Shown: in pieces, positions 7,473 through 13,578 of the stretch
Numbering within the stretch: the stretch's first letter is position 1
Layout of the letters: every line of letters begins with the position of its first letter
Source of the DNA: Flavobacteriaceae bacterium
GTDB lineage: Bacteria; Bacteroidota; Bacteroidia; Flavobacteriales; Flavobacteriaceae
NCBI GenBank assembly: GCA_013001365.1
Contig: JABDMQ010000239.1
Location: forward strand, 1 to 13,578
Reading direction: 5' to 3'
Length of the DNA stretch: 13,578 bases
Translations under genes and position numbers: made by a program
Notes under the pieces: model-generated
Told to the model about the DNA's origin: nothing
The model's input: only the letters and a program-made list of their open reading frames with translations
Databases searched by the model: none

Positions 7473-8594
7473 ATGCAAACGTACGCTAATTCTCTTATAG
7501 TATCTTTTTTGGTTTTATTAACGTTGTCCTCATTTTCTTCGTTAAGAAATACATTGTTTCAAGCTAATGAATTTATTGTCGTGCTTGATGCGGGACATGG
7601 CGGCAAGGATCCTGGAAAGCCATCTAAATACGGGTACAAGGAAAAAGATGTTGCCTTGAATATTGTTCTTGGCATCGGCAAGGAATTGTCCAAAGTGCCT
7701 GGCATCAAAGTGGTTTACACAAGGAAAAGCGATAAATTCATTGGATTGAAGCAACGAGGTGCAATTGCCAATAAGGCCAACGCTGACCTTTTTGTTTCAG
7801 TGCATTGTAACGCGCATCACACACAAGCATATGGAGCTGAGACCTATGTTTTGGGAATTCATAGAAACCAAACGAATTTTGAGGTCGCCAAAGCTGAGAA
7901 CTCCGTAATTTTCCTTGAGGAAGATTATGAAAAGAACTATGCAGGTTTTGACCCGAATTCTCCGGAAGCAGCCATCGGATTGACATTGGCTCAAGAAGAA
8001 TATCTAGATCAAAGCATTTTATTGGCAAGTTTAGTGCAAGAAAGTTTCACTAAACAACTCAAAAGAAAAGATAGAGGTGTTAAACAGGCGGGTTTTGTGG
8101 TACTGCATCAAACTGTTATGCCAAGCATCCTTGTTGAAACTGGATTCATCACTAACAAAAAAGAAGGAGCATACCTTAATTCCAGGTCTGGCCAGAACAA
8201 ATTGGCCCATTCTATCGCTAGAGCTATCTTGGATTACAAGAATAACCTATATCAAGAGGATGAATTCTTGATAGATGATTCACAGGAACCCTTGCAAAAT
8301 GAAGAAGCCGGTAACGAACTCGACTTCAAGGATATTATCTTCAAGGTTCAAATTGCAGCAAGTACTAGGGCACTAGAGCCTAAATCTTATAATTTCAATG
8401 GCCTTAAGGATATATCGAGAACAAAATCCGGTAATCTCTATAAATACTTTTATGGTAATACTTCAAATTATGCCAAGGTCAAGGAATTAAAGGCAGATGC
8501 AGAAAATAAAGGGTATCAAAAATGTTTTATTGTCGCTTTTAAGGACGGGCAAAAAATAAGCTTACAAGAAGCCTTGAAATCGGAATCAAATTAG
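7473..8594 (+). CDS. N-acetylmuramoyl-L-alanine amidase (Amidase_3) with C-terminal SPOR-like domain
   Basis: This periplasmic zinc enzyme cuts the bond between MurNAc and the stem peptide of peptidoglycan, as AmiA/B/C do during cell separation. The ATG at 7473 gives 373 residues; the TTG at 7437 would add 12 residues ahead of the signal sequence and is less likely. A hydrophobic signal segment (about 8-24) is followed by the catalytic domain (34-256). The expected zinc and catalytic residues are His42 in LDAGHGGKD, Glu57 in YKEKDV, His111 in SVHCNA and Glu222 in VETGF. After an acidic linker (260-287) comes a region of about 75 residues (VQIAAS ... YKYFYGNTSNYAKV ... GYQKCFIVAF) typical of SPOR domains, which bind denuded septal glycan. 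The gene is divergent from lptD and upstream of an MCE gene, giving an envelope neighbourhood. Confidence 0.93.
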   Translation: MQTYANSLIVSFLVLLTLSSFSSLRNTLFQANEFIVVLDAGHGGKDPGKPSKYGYKEKDVALNIVLGIGKELSKVPGIKVVYTRKSDKFIGLKQRGAIANKANADLFVSVHCNAHHTQAYGAETYVLGIHRNQTNFEVAKAENSVIFLEEDYEKNYAGFDPNSPEAAIGLTLAQEEYLDQSILLASLVQESFTKQLKRKDRGVKQAGFVVLHQTVMPSILVETGFITNKKEGAYLNSRSGQNKLAHSIARAILDYKNNLYQEDEFLIDDSQEPLQNEEAGNELDFKDIIFKVQIAASTRALEPKSYNFNGLKDISRTKSGNLYKYFYGNTSNYAKVKELKADAENKGYQKCFIVAFKDGQKISLQEALKSESN

Positions 8595-8618
8595 AACCTA
8601 TCTTTTGAATTTTATTCC

Positions 8619-8626
8619 TAATTTTG
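8619..8626 (+). promoter_or_regulatory. Candidate -7 element before the MCE gene
   Basis: TAATTTTG, an exact TAnnTTTG match, lies in the 54-base gap after the amidase gene and 23 bases before the TTG start of the MCE gene. A TTTG occurs only 11 bases upstream (8604-8607), too close for a normal -33 box. The downstream genes may therefore have their own promoter, but support is weak. Confidence 0.3.
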
Positions 8627-8648
8627 TCATTAATCTAATAGTAACCTA

Positions 8649-9608
8649 TTGAAAATCTCAAGAGAAGTAAAAACTGCACTATTGGTAATTGCGGGAATAG
8701 CATTGTTTATTTTCGGCTATAACTACTTAAAAGGCAAGAATTTATTAAACTCCGACCGTACTTATTTTGCTATTTACGATAATGTAGAAGGCCTATCACC
8801 ATCAACTCCAGTTACTATTAACGGACTTAATGTCGGAACGGTTCAAAAGATAGATTTCAGTGATGATTCAGGTAAACTATTGGTTACAATGAATATTACC
8901 AAAGATTTTACATTCTCCAAGAACAGTGAAGCTCAACTTTATGAAGCAGGGCTTATTGGCGGCAAATCTATTGCTATCGTACCAAAATTCGACAATTCAG
9001 GAGTTGCAGAATCAGGTGCCTATCTCAAAGGCACAGTAAAAGGAGGCCTAACTGATTTGGTGAATGAAAAATTGAATCCTCTCCAAGAGAAAATGGAAAT
9101 CATGCTGGTAAGTGCTGATTCGGTTCTTACGAATATCAATGATATTTTTGATGCGAATACAAAAGCTAACTTGAAGAGCAGCGTTTCTAAATTGAATTCT
9201 ACTATTGGATCGTTCAATAGCATGGCAGATTCCATGAATTCGCTCATTACAGACAATAAAGAAAAACTGGACAATACACTTACGAATGTAGACAAGGTCT
9301 CCTCGGATCTCTCAAACTTGTCTGGTTCACTTGTTGAAGCAGATCTCAAGAAGACCATTACAGAGCTTCAGGCAACAGTCAATAACTTCAATGAGGTATT
9401 GAGCAGTATTGAAAGCGGAGAAGGATCTATGGGAAAACTATTAAAGGATGAAAAACTCTATAATAACTTAGAGGGAGCCTCCAAACAGCTTGAACAATTA
9501 TTGGAAGATATGAAGCTAAATCCAAAAAGATATGTTCATTTCTCCCTGTTCGGCAAAAAACCAAAGCAATATGATGCTGAGGGCAATGAAATAAAGAGCA
9601 AAGACTAA
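8649..9608 (+). CDS. MCE/MlaD-family lipid-transfer protein with TTG start
   Basis: MCE proteins form rings or tubes that carry lipids between inner and outer membranes, usually with an MlaE permease and MlaF ATPase. The start is TTG at 8649 (MKISREVKT...); the next in-frame ATG would remove the membrane anchor and part of the MCE domain. The 319-residue product has a single transmembrane segment (about 9-26), one MCE domain (about 36-115, with VTINGLNVGTVQKI and a LYEAGLIGGKSIAIVP block near 98-113) and then a long helical, coiled-coil-like region (about 120-285) rich in Asn, Ser and Leu, and a basic tail. This one-MCE-plus-helix layout resembles MlaD-like or tube-forming members. No permease or ATPase gene is in the window. 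The next gene starts 8 bases later. Confidence 0.9.
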   Translation: MKISREVKTALLVIAGIALFIFGYNYLKGKNLLNSDRTYFAIYDNVEGLSPSTPVTINGLNVGTVQKIDFSDDSGKLLVTMNITKDFTFSKNSEAQLYEAGLIGGKSIAIVPKFDNSGVAESGAYLKGTVKGGLTDLVNEKLNPLQEKMEIMLVSADSVLTNINDIFDANTKANLKSSVSKLNSTIGSFNSMADSMNSLITDNKEKLDNTLTNVDKVSSDLSNLSGSLVEADLKKTITELQATVNNFNEVLSSIESGEGSMGKLLKDEKLYNNLEGASKQLEQLLEDMKLNPKRYVHFSLFGKKPKQYDAEGNEIKSKD

Positions 9609-9616
9609 CCTACCAA

Positions 9617-10921
9617 ATGACTTACCTTCCTAATATAATATTTGCAATTGTCCTATTCTTTGGAATTGGATATTTCGTAAGGAACGTAAGAAAGCTTGTT
9701 CGTAATATCAATTTAGGGCAAGAAAAGCATGTGAGGGATAATAAAGGGCAACGTTGGAAGAATATGGCCTTGATAGCCCTTGGCCAGAGTAAAATGGTAC
9801 GTCGTCCTATTGCAGGATTACTGCACATTATAGTCTATCTCGGATTTATAATAATAAATATTGAAGTCCTTGAAATTATCATCGATGGTCTGTTGGGTAC
9901 GCACCGAATCTTCTCAGGCATAGGTTCACTTTACGGTGTCTTGATCGGTTCTTTTGAAATTCTTGCCTTGTTAGTTCTAGGCGCTGTTGGCCTTTTTTGG
10001 ATCCGTCGAAATATCATTAGGCTGAAAAGATTCGTAATGCCAGAAATGAAAGGCTGGCCGAAGAACGATGCCAATATTATCCTATATTTTGAAGTCGTAC
10101 TCATGTGTCTGTTCTTGATTATGAATGCTACCGACAATGCTTTTCAAGTTTCTGGAAATGGTAATATTGTTAGCCAGTATATTACACCATTGTTTGTAGG
10201 CCTTTCAGAGAGTTCTGTTCATCTCATTGAAAGAAGTGCATGGTGGTTACATATTATTGGCATATTGATATTCCTTAATTATTTGTATTATTCCAAGCAT
10301 TTGCACATTTTACTGGCATTTCCGAATACGTATTATGGAAGTTTGAATCCAAAAGGTCAATTCGACAATCTCGAATCTGTGACCAATGAAGTCAAGATGA
10401 TGATGGACCCTAATGTCGACCCATTTGCTGCACCAGCAGCGGGAAGTACAGAGGTTCCAGCTAAATTTGGCGCGAGTGATGTTCAGGACCTCAATTGGCT
10501 TCAATTATTGAATGCATACACATGTACCGAGTGCGGTAGGTGTACCAGTGAATGTCCAGCTAACCAAACAGGAAAGAAATTGTCTCCACGTAAGATCATG
10601 ATGGACACCAGGGATAGGTTAGAGGAAGTTGGTAAGAACATAGATGCCAATAATGGTGAATTCAAAGATGATGGTAAACAACTTCTGGACGATTTCATTA
10701 CTAGGGAAGAGCTTTGGGCATGTACCTCATGCAATGCCTGTGTAGAGGCATGTCCAGTAAGTATTGATCCGTTATCGATAATCATGGACATGAGACGTTA
10801 TTTGGTCATGGAGAAATCTGCTGCACCAGTGGAGTTGAATAACATGATGACCAATATCGAGAATAACGGAGCGCCTTGGCCATATAACCAAATGGATAGA
10901 TTGAACTGGAAGAATGAATAG
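9617..10921 (+). CDS. Membrane Fe-S oxidoreductase, HdrE/cytochrome b-like domain plus two [4Fe-4S] clusters (EtfD/EMO N-terminal half)
   Basis: The 434-residue protein has about five membrane helices (roughly 5-20, 67-89, 103-128, 153-171, 208-225) with histidines that could bind heme b (His70, His212, and His228/His230 after the last helix). The soluble part carries two complete ferredoxin-type motifs, CTECGRCTSECP (Cys303, 306, 309, 313) and CTSCNACVEACP (Cys369, 372, 375, 379). This matches the N-terminal two thirds of DUF224/HdrDE-like proteins such as EtfD of mycobacteria and the ETF:menaquinone oxidoreductase EMO, which move electrons between electron-transfer flavoprotein and the quinone pool. 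The CCG part of those proteins is missing here but is encoded by the gene at 11703. The split and the ETF role are inferred from domain layout. It starts 8 bases after the MCE gene. Confidence 0.88.
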   Translation: MTYLPNIIFAIVLFFGIGYFVRNVRKLVRNINLGQEKHVRDNKGQRWKNMALIALGQSKMVRRPIAGLLHIIVYLGFIIINIEVLEIIIDGLLGTHRIFSGIGSLYGVLIGSFEILALLVLGAVGLFWIRRNIIRLKRFVMPEMKGWPKNDANIILYFEVVLMCLFLIMNATDNAFQVSGNGNIVSQYITPLFVGLSESSVHLIERSAWWLHIIGILIFLNYLYYSKHLHILLAFPNTYYGSLNPKGQFDNLESVTNEVKMMMDPNVDPFAAPAAGSTEVPAKFGASDVQDLNWLQLLNAYTCTECGRCTSECPANQTGKKLSPRKIMMDTRDRLEEVGKNIDANNGEFKDDGKQLLDDFITREELWACTSCNACVEACPVSIDPLSIIMDMRRYLVMEKSAAPVELNNMMTNIENNGAPWPYNQMDRLNWKNE

Positions 10922-10929
10922 ATGTTATC

Positions 10930-11250
10930 ATGAAATGGATTTTAATACTTGTCTTTTTAATGGGTTCAATGCAATGCATTGGACAAAAAGGCTATGCAAA
11001 GGATTCATTACAAATAAAACTCTATGCTGATATTAAATATGAAGATGGCAGAACCAAGGATATTAGCGTACGAAAAGTATTTTGCGATTATTGTGATGAA
11101 GGTCAATTAAAGTACTTGGAACACGAGGGATGGCGAAGAGCTTATCTCGAACGTAATTTACCAGAAAACCGACTATTAAAAGGAGTAAGAAAATTAACCA
11201 TATTAATAAGAATTTCTAAAGAAGATTTTAAAAACCTGAAAAATGAATAA
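10930..11250 (+). CDS. Small secreted protein of unknown function with a CxxC motif
   Basis: I do not recognise this 106-residue protein. It begins with a signal peptide (MKWILILVFLMGSMQCIGQ); cleavage near Gln19 is likely and the region around Cys16 (SMQC) does not fit a lipobox. The mature part is about 87 residues, charged and lysine-rich, with an FCDYC motif (Cys52, Cys55) and an alternating strand-like C-terminal half. The CxxC could bind metal, form a disulfide or be redox-active. The gene starts 8 bases after the Fe-S membrane protein and overlaps the next gene by 8 bases, so it is probably co-translated in the same operon. Its link to the redox genes on both sides is unknown. Confidence 0.7.
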   Translation: MKWILILVFLMGSMQCIGQKGYAKDSLQIKLYADIKYEDGRTKDISVRKVFCDYCDEGQLKYLEHEGWRRAYLERNLPENRLLKGVRKLTILIRISKEDFKNLKNE

Positions 11251-11689
11251 AGACGACGTTGAAAAATTGTTGCATGACAAAGTAGAAGCTGGAGAACATA
11301 TTAGCCCTGTTTTACCGGATAACATCAAGAATTACCTAATAGATATTGATGGCACCATTTGCGATGATATCCCAAATGAAGAACCAGAGCGTATGCTTAC
11401 AGCCGAATTATATCCTGATGCCTTGGCCACGTTGAATAAATGGTATGATCAAGGGCATATTATTTGTTTCTTTACCTCAAGGACAGAGGATCACCGCGAG
11501 TACACCGAGATTTGGCTTAAGAAACACGGTTTCAAATACCATAGCCTATTAATGGGCAAGCCGAGAGGCGGAAATTATCATTGGATAGACAATCACCTTG
11601 TAAAAGCTACACGATACAGAGGTCAATTTACGGATCTTGTTGAAAAGAATGTAACCATACAAGTTTTCGATGATGGTAAGAATGACTAA
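11243..11689 (+). CDS. HAD-superfamily phosphatase-like protein
   Basis: The 148-residue product has HAD motif I as YLIDIDGTICDD, with nucleophile Asp34 and acid/base Asp36. Motif II is FFTSRT (Thr78), a probable motif III lysine is Lys106 in MGKPRGGNYHWIDN, and Asp116 may help hold Mg2+. It has no cap domain of normal size, so it is a small C0/C1-type HAD like those acting on phosphosugars or protein-bound phosphates. Relatives in Flavobacteriia are sometimes labelled phosphoheptose isomerase, a name not supported by these motifs. It overlaps the upstream secreted-protein gene by 8 bases and precedes the CCG Fe-S gene by 13 bases. The substrate is unknown. Confidence 0.78.
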   Translation: MNKDDVEKLLHDKVEAGEHISPVLPDNIKNYLIDIDGTICDDIPNEEPERMLTAELYPDALATLNKWYDQGHIICFFTSRTEDHREYTEIWLKKHGFKYHSLLMGKPRGGNYHWIDNHLVKATRYRGQFTDLVEKNVTIQVFDDGKND

Positions 11690-11702
11690 TTTCTAGATCC
11701 TT

Positions 11703-12494
11703 ATGAGCGAATTACTTAAAGTACCAACAATGGCCGAATTCATGGCTCAAGGAAAGCAACCCGAAGTATTGTTTTGGGTTGGTTGTTCTGGTAGCTTTGA
11801 TGATCGCGCTAAGAAGATCACAAAGGCCTTTGTCAAGCTTTTGAATAAGGCCAACGTAGAATTCGCTGTTCTAGGCACTGAAGAAAGCTGTACAGGTGAC
11901 CCAGCAAAAAGATCCGGAAACGAGTTCCTGTTCCAGATGCAAGCAGTTACCAATATCGAAGTAATGAACGCTTATGAAATCAAGAAAATCGTTACGGCCT
12001 GTCCGCATTGTTTCAATACCATAAAGAATGAATATCCGGAACTTGGCGGTGACTATGAAGTTTTACATCATACTCAATTCTTGAAGTCCTTGCTTGATGA
12101 TGGCAGATTAACAATAGAAGGAGGTAAATTCAAGGGGAAGCGCATCACTTTTCATGACCCTTGTTATTTAGGTAGGGCAAATAACGTTTATGAAGCTCCA
12201 AGAGATCTTATCAAGAAGTTAGAAGCGGAACTCATTGAGATGCGCAAATGCAAAAAAAATGGACTGTGTTGTGGTGCTGGTGGTGCTCAAATGTTCAAGG
12301 AACCTGAGAAAGGAGATAAGGACGTGAATATCGAGCGAACTGAACAGGCCTTGGATACTAAACCTGATATCATTGCGGCAGGATGTCCTTTCTGTAACAC
12401 CATGATGACTGATGGTGTTAAAGCCAAGGAAAAGGAAAGTGATATAAAAGTCATGGATGTAGCTGAGCTAATTGCCAATGCTGATGATATTTGA
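11703..12494 (+). CDS. CCG-domain Fe-S protein (HdrD/LutA-like; EtfD/EMO C-terminal half)
   Basis: This 263-residue soluble protein has two CCG-type cysteine sets. The first is Cys28 (WVGCSGS), Cys63 in ESCTGDPAKRSGNEFLFQ, and CPHC (100, 103), where the usual CCG is CTG. The second is complete: DPCYLGR (Cys154), LCCGAGG (Cys189, Cys190) and CPFC (Cys228, Cys231). In heterodisulfide reductase HdrB/HdrD such sets bind special [4Fe-4S] clusters. The CTGD variant of the first set and the HHTQFL and DPCYLGR blocks are hallmarks of the EtfD/EMO (DUF224) group rather than of LutA or GlpC. The membrane and ferredoxin parts of that family are encoded by the gene at 9617, so the two proteins probably form one complex. 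The ATG at 11703 is the natural start. Confidence 0.9.
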   Translation: MSELLKVPTMAEFMAQGKQPEVLFWVGCSGSFDDRAKKITKAFVKLLNKANVEFAVLGTEESCTGDPAKRSGNEFLFQMQAVTNIEVMNAYEIKKIVTACPHCFNTIKNEYPELGGDYEVLHHTQFLKSLLDDGRLTIEGGKFKGKRITFHDPCYLGRANNVYEAPRDLIKKLEAELIEMRKCKKNGLCCGAGGAQMFKEPEKGDKDVNIERTEQALDTKPDIIAAGCPFCNTMMTDGVKAKEKESDIKVMDVAELIANADDI

Positions 12495-12496
12495 TT

Positions 12497-12673
12497 ATGC
12501 TTAAAGCAGCTATTATAAATGGCGTGATCTGGACAGCTATTATGTTTGTGCTTTTCTATATTTCAAAAAAGCCAGTTGAACCGATTTACTTCATAATAAT
12601 TTTCGTAACCTTTTCTGGAATTGGCGCGGTTAAATATTATTTTAAATTCATTCGAAATAAAAAAGTTGATTAA
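12497..12673 (+). CDS. Small two-helix membrane protein, unknown function
   Basis: With the ATG at 12497 the product is 58 residues; a TTG six bases earlier (12491) would overlap the upstream stop and is less likely. It consists of two hydrophobic helices (about residues 5-22 and 29-47) joined by a short KKPVEP turn, with a basic tail (KFIRNKKVD), which suggests both ends on the cytoplasmic side. It sits 2 bases after the CCG Fe-S gene, and its stop TAA shares its last A with the ATG of the next gene. No known family is recognised. It could be a small partner of the membrane Fe-S protein or unrelated. Confidence 0.7.
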   Translation: MLKAAIINGVIWTAIMFVLFYISKKPVEPIYFIIIFVTFSGIGAVKYYFKFIRNKKVD

Positions 12674-13158
12674 TGGTAGTAGATTTCGATAAGTTACCTG
12701 ATTCTTCAAGAGTTTGGATATACCAAGCCAACCGCTCATTATCTGAAAAAGAACTTGAAGAGGTCTCAGGAAAAACCAAGCAGTTTCTTGGCCAATGGAC
12801 AGCTCATGGCAGTAATCTTAAGGCTGGCTATGAAATAAAATATAAGAGATTCATTGTTATAGCTTTGGATGAAGATGAAACTTCAGCATCAGGATGTTCG
12901 ATCGATGCTTCAGTTAATTTTATCCAGGGACTAGAAAAAGAATACGACATTGACCTACTGGATAAGATGAATGTTTCCTATAAGCAAGGTGAATTCATTG
13001 CATACAAGGCTTTAAAAGATTTCAGGAAGATGGCCAAACAAAAGGCTGTTTCCAAAAATACGATTGTCTTCAATAACCTGGTTACCAACTTAGCCGAATA
13101 CAAGAATAATTGGGAAGTCCCAGCTTCCGAAAGTTGGCACAATCGTTTCCTGAAATAG
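12673..13158 (+). CDS. Conserved Bacteroidota protein of unknown function, often mislabelled ABC transporter ATPase
   Basis: This 161-residue cytosolic protein belongs to a conserved family of the phylum that I remember being labelled ABC transporter ATPase. The sequence shows no Walker A, Walker B or ABC signature motif, so that label is not supported. Conserved-looking blocks are LPDSSRVWIYQANR (8-21), QWTAHGSNLKAGYEIKY (41-57), SGCSIDASVNFIQGLE and the WHNRFLK end. The invariant-looking Cys in SGCSID, together with the Trp/His residues, could mark an active or binding site, but no function is known to me. It overlaps the small membrane protein gene by one base, so translation is probably coupled. 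No signal peptide or membrane segment is visible. Confidence 0.82.
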   Translation: MVVDFDKLPDSSRVWIYQANRSLSEKELEEVSGKTKQFLGQWTAHGSNLKAGYEIKYKRFIVIALDEDETSASGCSIDASVNFIQGLEKEYDIDLLDKMNVSYKQGEFIAYKALKDFRKMAKQKAVSKNTIVFNNLVTNLAEYKNNWEVPASESWHNRFLK

Positions 13159-13189
13159 ACGTTGATTAATTGTGCTTAAATCTATTAAA

Positions 13190-13236
13190 CATGCCTTTTA
13201 TTGTTGAAAGGAAAAAATGTAAATTGGCATGGTTTT
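13190..13236 (+). terminator. Possible weak terminator after the operon
   Basis: CATGCC (13190-13195) pairs with GGCATG (13226-13231), and the stem can lengthen slightly if one G is bulged. A run of T follows (13232-13236). The loop is 30 bases, long for an intrinsic terminator, so this is a tentative call for the end of the transcript ending at 13158. Confidence 0.3.
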
Positions 13237-13261
13237 TAAGTATATAAAGAAAACAACATTA

Positions 13262-13578
13262 ATGAGATTATATATTTCCCTCATATCTTTTGTTCTGCTC
13301 CCTTTGTTTGGTTTCTCTCAAAATGGAACAAACCCGCTTCAATCCTACGACTCTTCAATGCAACAGGACTGGGTTGACGATGTCTATGAAAAAATGACAT
13401 TGGAAGAAAAAGTCGGTCAATTATTTATGGTCAGGGCATTTTCGGATCAAGATGCATCCCATGTAGAATCGATAAAGAAATTAATTGAAGAAAACCATAT
13501 TGGCGGCTTGATTTTCTCAAAGGGAGGGCCAGTACGACAAGCAAAATTGAATAACAAGTTTCAGGCTTTGTCAAAAAC
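13262..13578 (+). CDS. Glycoside hydrolase family 3 protein, N-terminal part (3' end outside window)
   Basis: The frame opens at the ATG at 13262 and runs off the window after 105 codons. A signal peptide (MRLYISLISFVLLPLFGFSQ) is followed by WVDDVYEKMTLEEKVGQLF, the usual first helix of the GH3 TIM-barrel, and then by IEENHIGGLIFSKGGPVRQ, the strand-and-loop after it. The wording of this segment resembles the flavobacterial beta-N-acetylglucosaminidases that carry a GH3 domain, in some cases fused to a beta-lactamase-like domain, rather than beta-glucosidases. The catalytic residues lie outside the window, so activity and any C-terminal domain cannot be judged. The 103-base gap upstream, with a possible terminator, suggests a separate transcription unit. 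Confidence 0.85.
   Translation, partial: MRLYISLISFVLLPLFGFSQNGTNPLQSYDSSMQQDWVDDVYEKMTLEEKVGQLFMVRAFSDQDASHVESIKKLIEENHIGGLIFSKGGPVRQAKLNNKFQALSK

Noticed and set aside
9020..9358. Minus-strand open frame of 112 codons within the MCE gene
   Set aside because: It is antisense to the helical part of the MCE protein; the low-complexity composition mirrors the Ser/Asn/Leu-rich coding strand.
10930..10980. Lipoprotein signal in the small secreted protein
   Set aside because: Cys16 is preceded by S-M-Q, which does not fit the lipobox pattern; an ordinary signal peptide ending near Gln19 fits better.
12673..13158. ABC transporter ATPase identity
   Set aside because: No Walker A, Walker B or LSGGQ-type motif is visible, and the length is too short for a nucleotide-binding domain.
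13192..13248. Tiny open frame of 18 codons starting ATG CCT in the gap before the GH3 gene
   Set aside because: It is too short, has no hydrophobic or conserved pattern and overlaps the inverted repeat taken as a possible terminator.

Overview
The window looks like a chromosomal core segment of a member of the Bacteroidota, most likely class Flavobacteriia. Four things suggest this. The gene set and order (tamB, pfkA-gapA-sugar kinase, ridA/lptD divergent from amidase-MCE-FeS genes) is typical of that group. Several signal peptides end in the flavobacterial style (...GYAQ, ...GFSQ). Start regions are A/T-rich and lack clear Shine-Dalgarno sequences. The Bacteroidota-type -7 motif TAnnTTTG occurs in several intergenic stretches. 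Genes are dense and intact. No RNA genes, insertion sequences, CRISPR arrays or phage genes were seen, and no gene-free stretch exceeds about 140 bases.

Layout. (1) 1-1193, +: the C-terminal part of a TamB-like envelope assembly protein. (2) 1331-4227, +: pfkA, gapA and a BadF/NAGK-type sugar kinase with 16-base gaps, an apparent glycolysis/amino-sugar operon with a possible operator palindrome in front. (3) 4231-7335, -: lptD followed by ridA, converging on the sugar kinase with only 3 bases between stop codons. (4) 7473-13158, +, divergent from lptD: a SPOR-tailed N-acetylmuramoyl-L-alanine amidase, an MCE/MlaD-type lipid-transfer protein, a membrane protein with two [4Fe-4S] clusters, a small secreted protein, a HAD-type phosphatase, a CCG-domain Fe-S protein, a tiny two-helix membrane protein and a conserved unknown protein. 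From the MCE gene on, gaps are 13 bases or less, or the genes overlap. (5) 13262-end, +: the start of a secreted glycoside hydrolase family 3 protein.

How the genes work together. Much of the window serves the envelope: TamB and the MCE protein (lipid movement between membranes), LptD (LPS insertion), the amidase (septal peptidoglycan cleavage) and the GH3 enzyme (probably amino-sugar glycoside cleavage). The BadF-type kinase next to glycolytic genes could feed recovered amino sugars into metabolism. The most interesting metabolic unit is the pair of Fe-S genes at 9617-10921 and 11703-12494. Together they look like a split version of the single-chain HdrDE-like/DUF224 proteins known as EtfD or EMO, which pass electrons from electron-transfer flavoprotein to menaquinone. 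Two unrelated small genes lie between the halves. A second notable point is that the LptD homologue contains no cysteine, so it cannot mature through the disulfide pathway known from E. coli.
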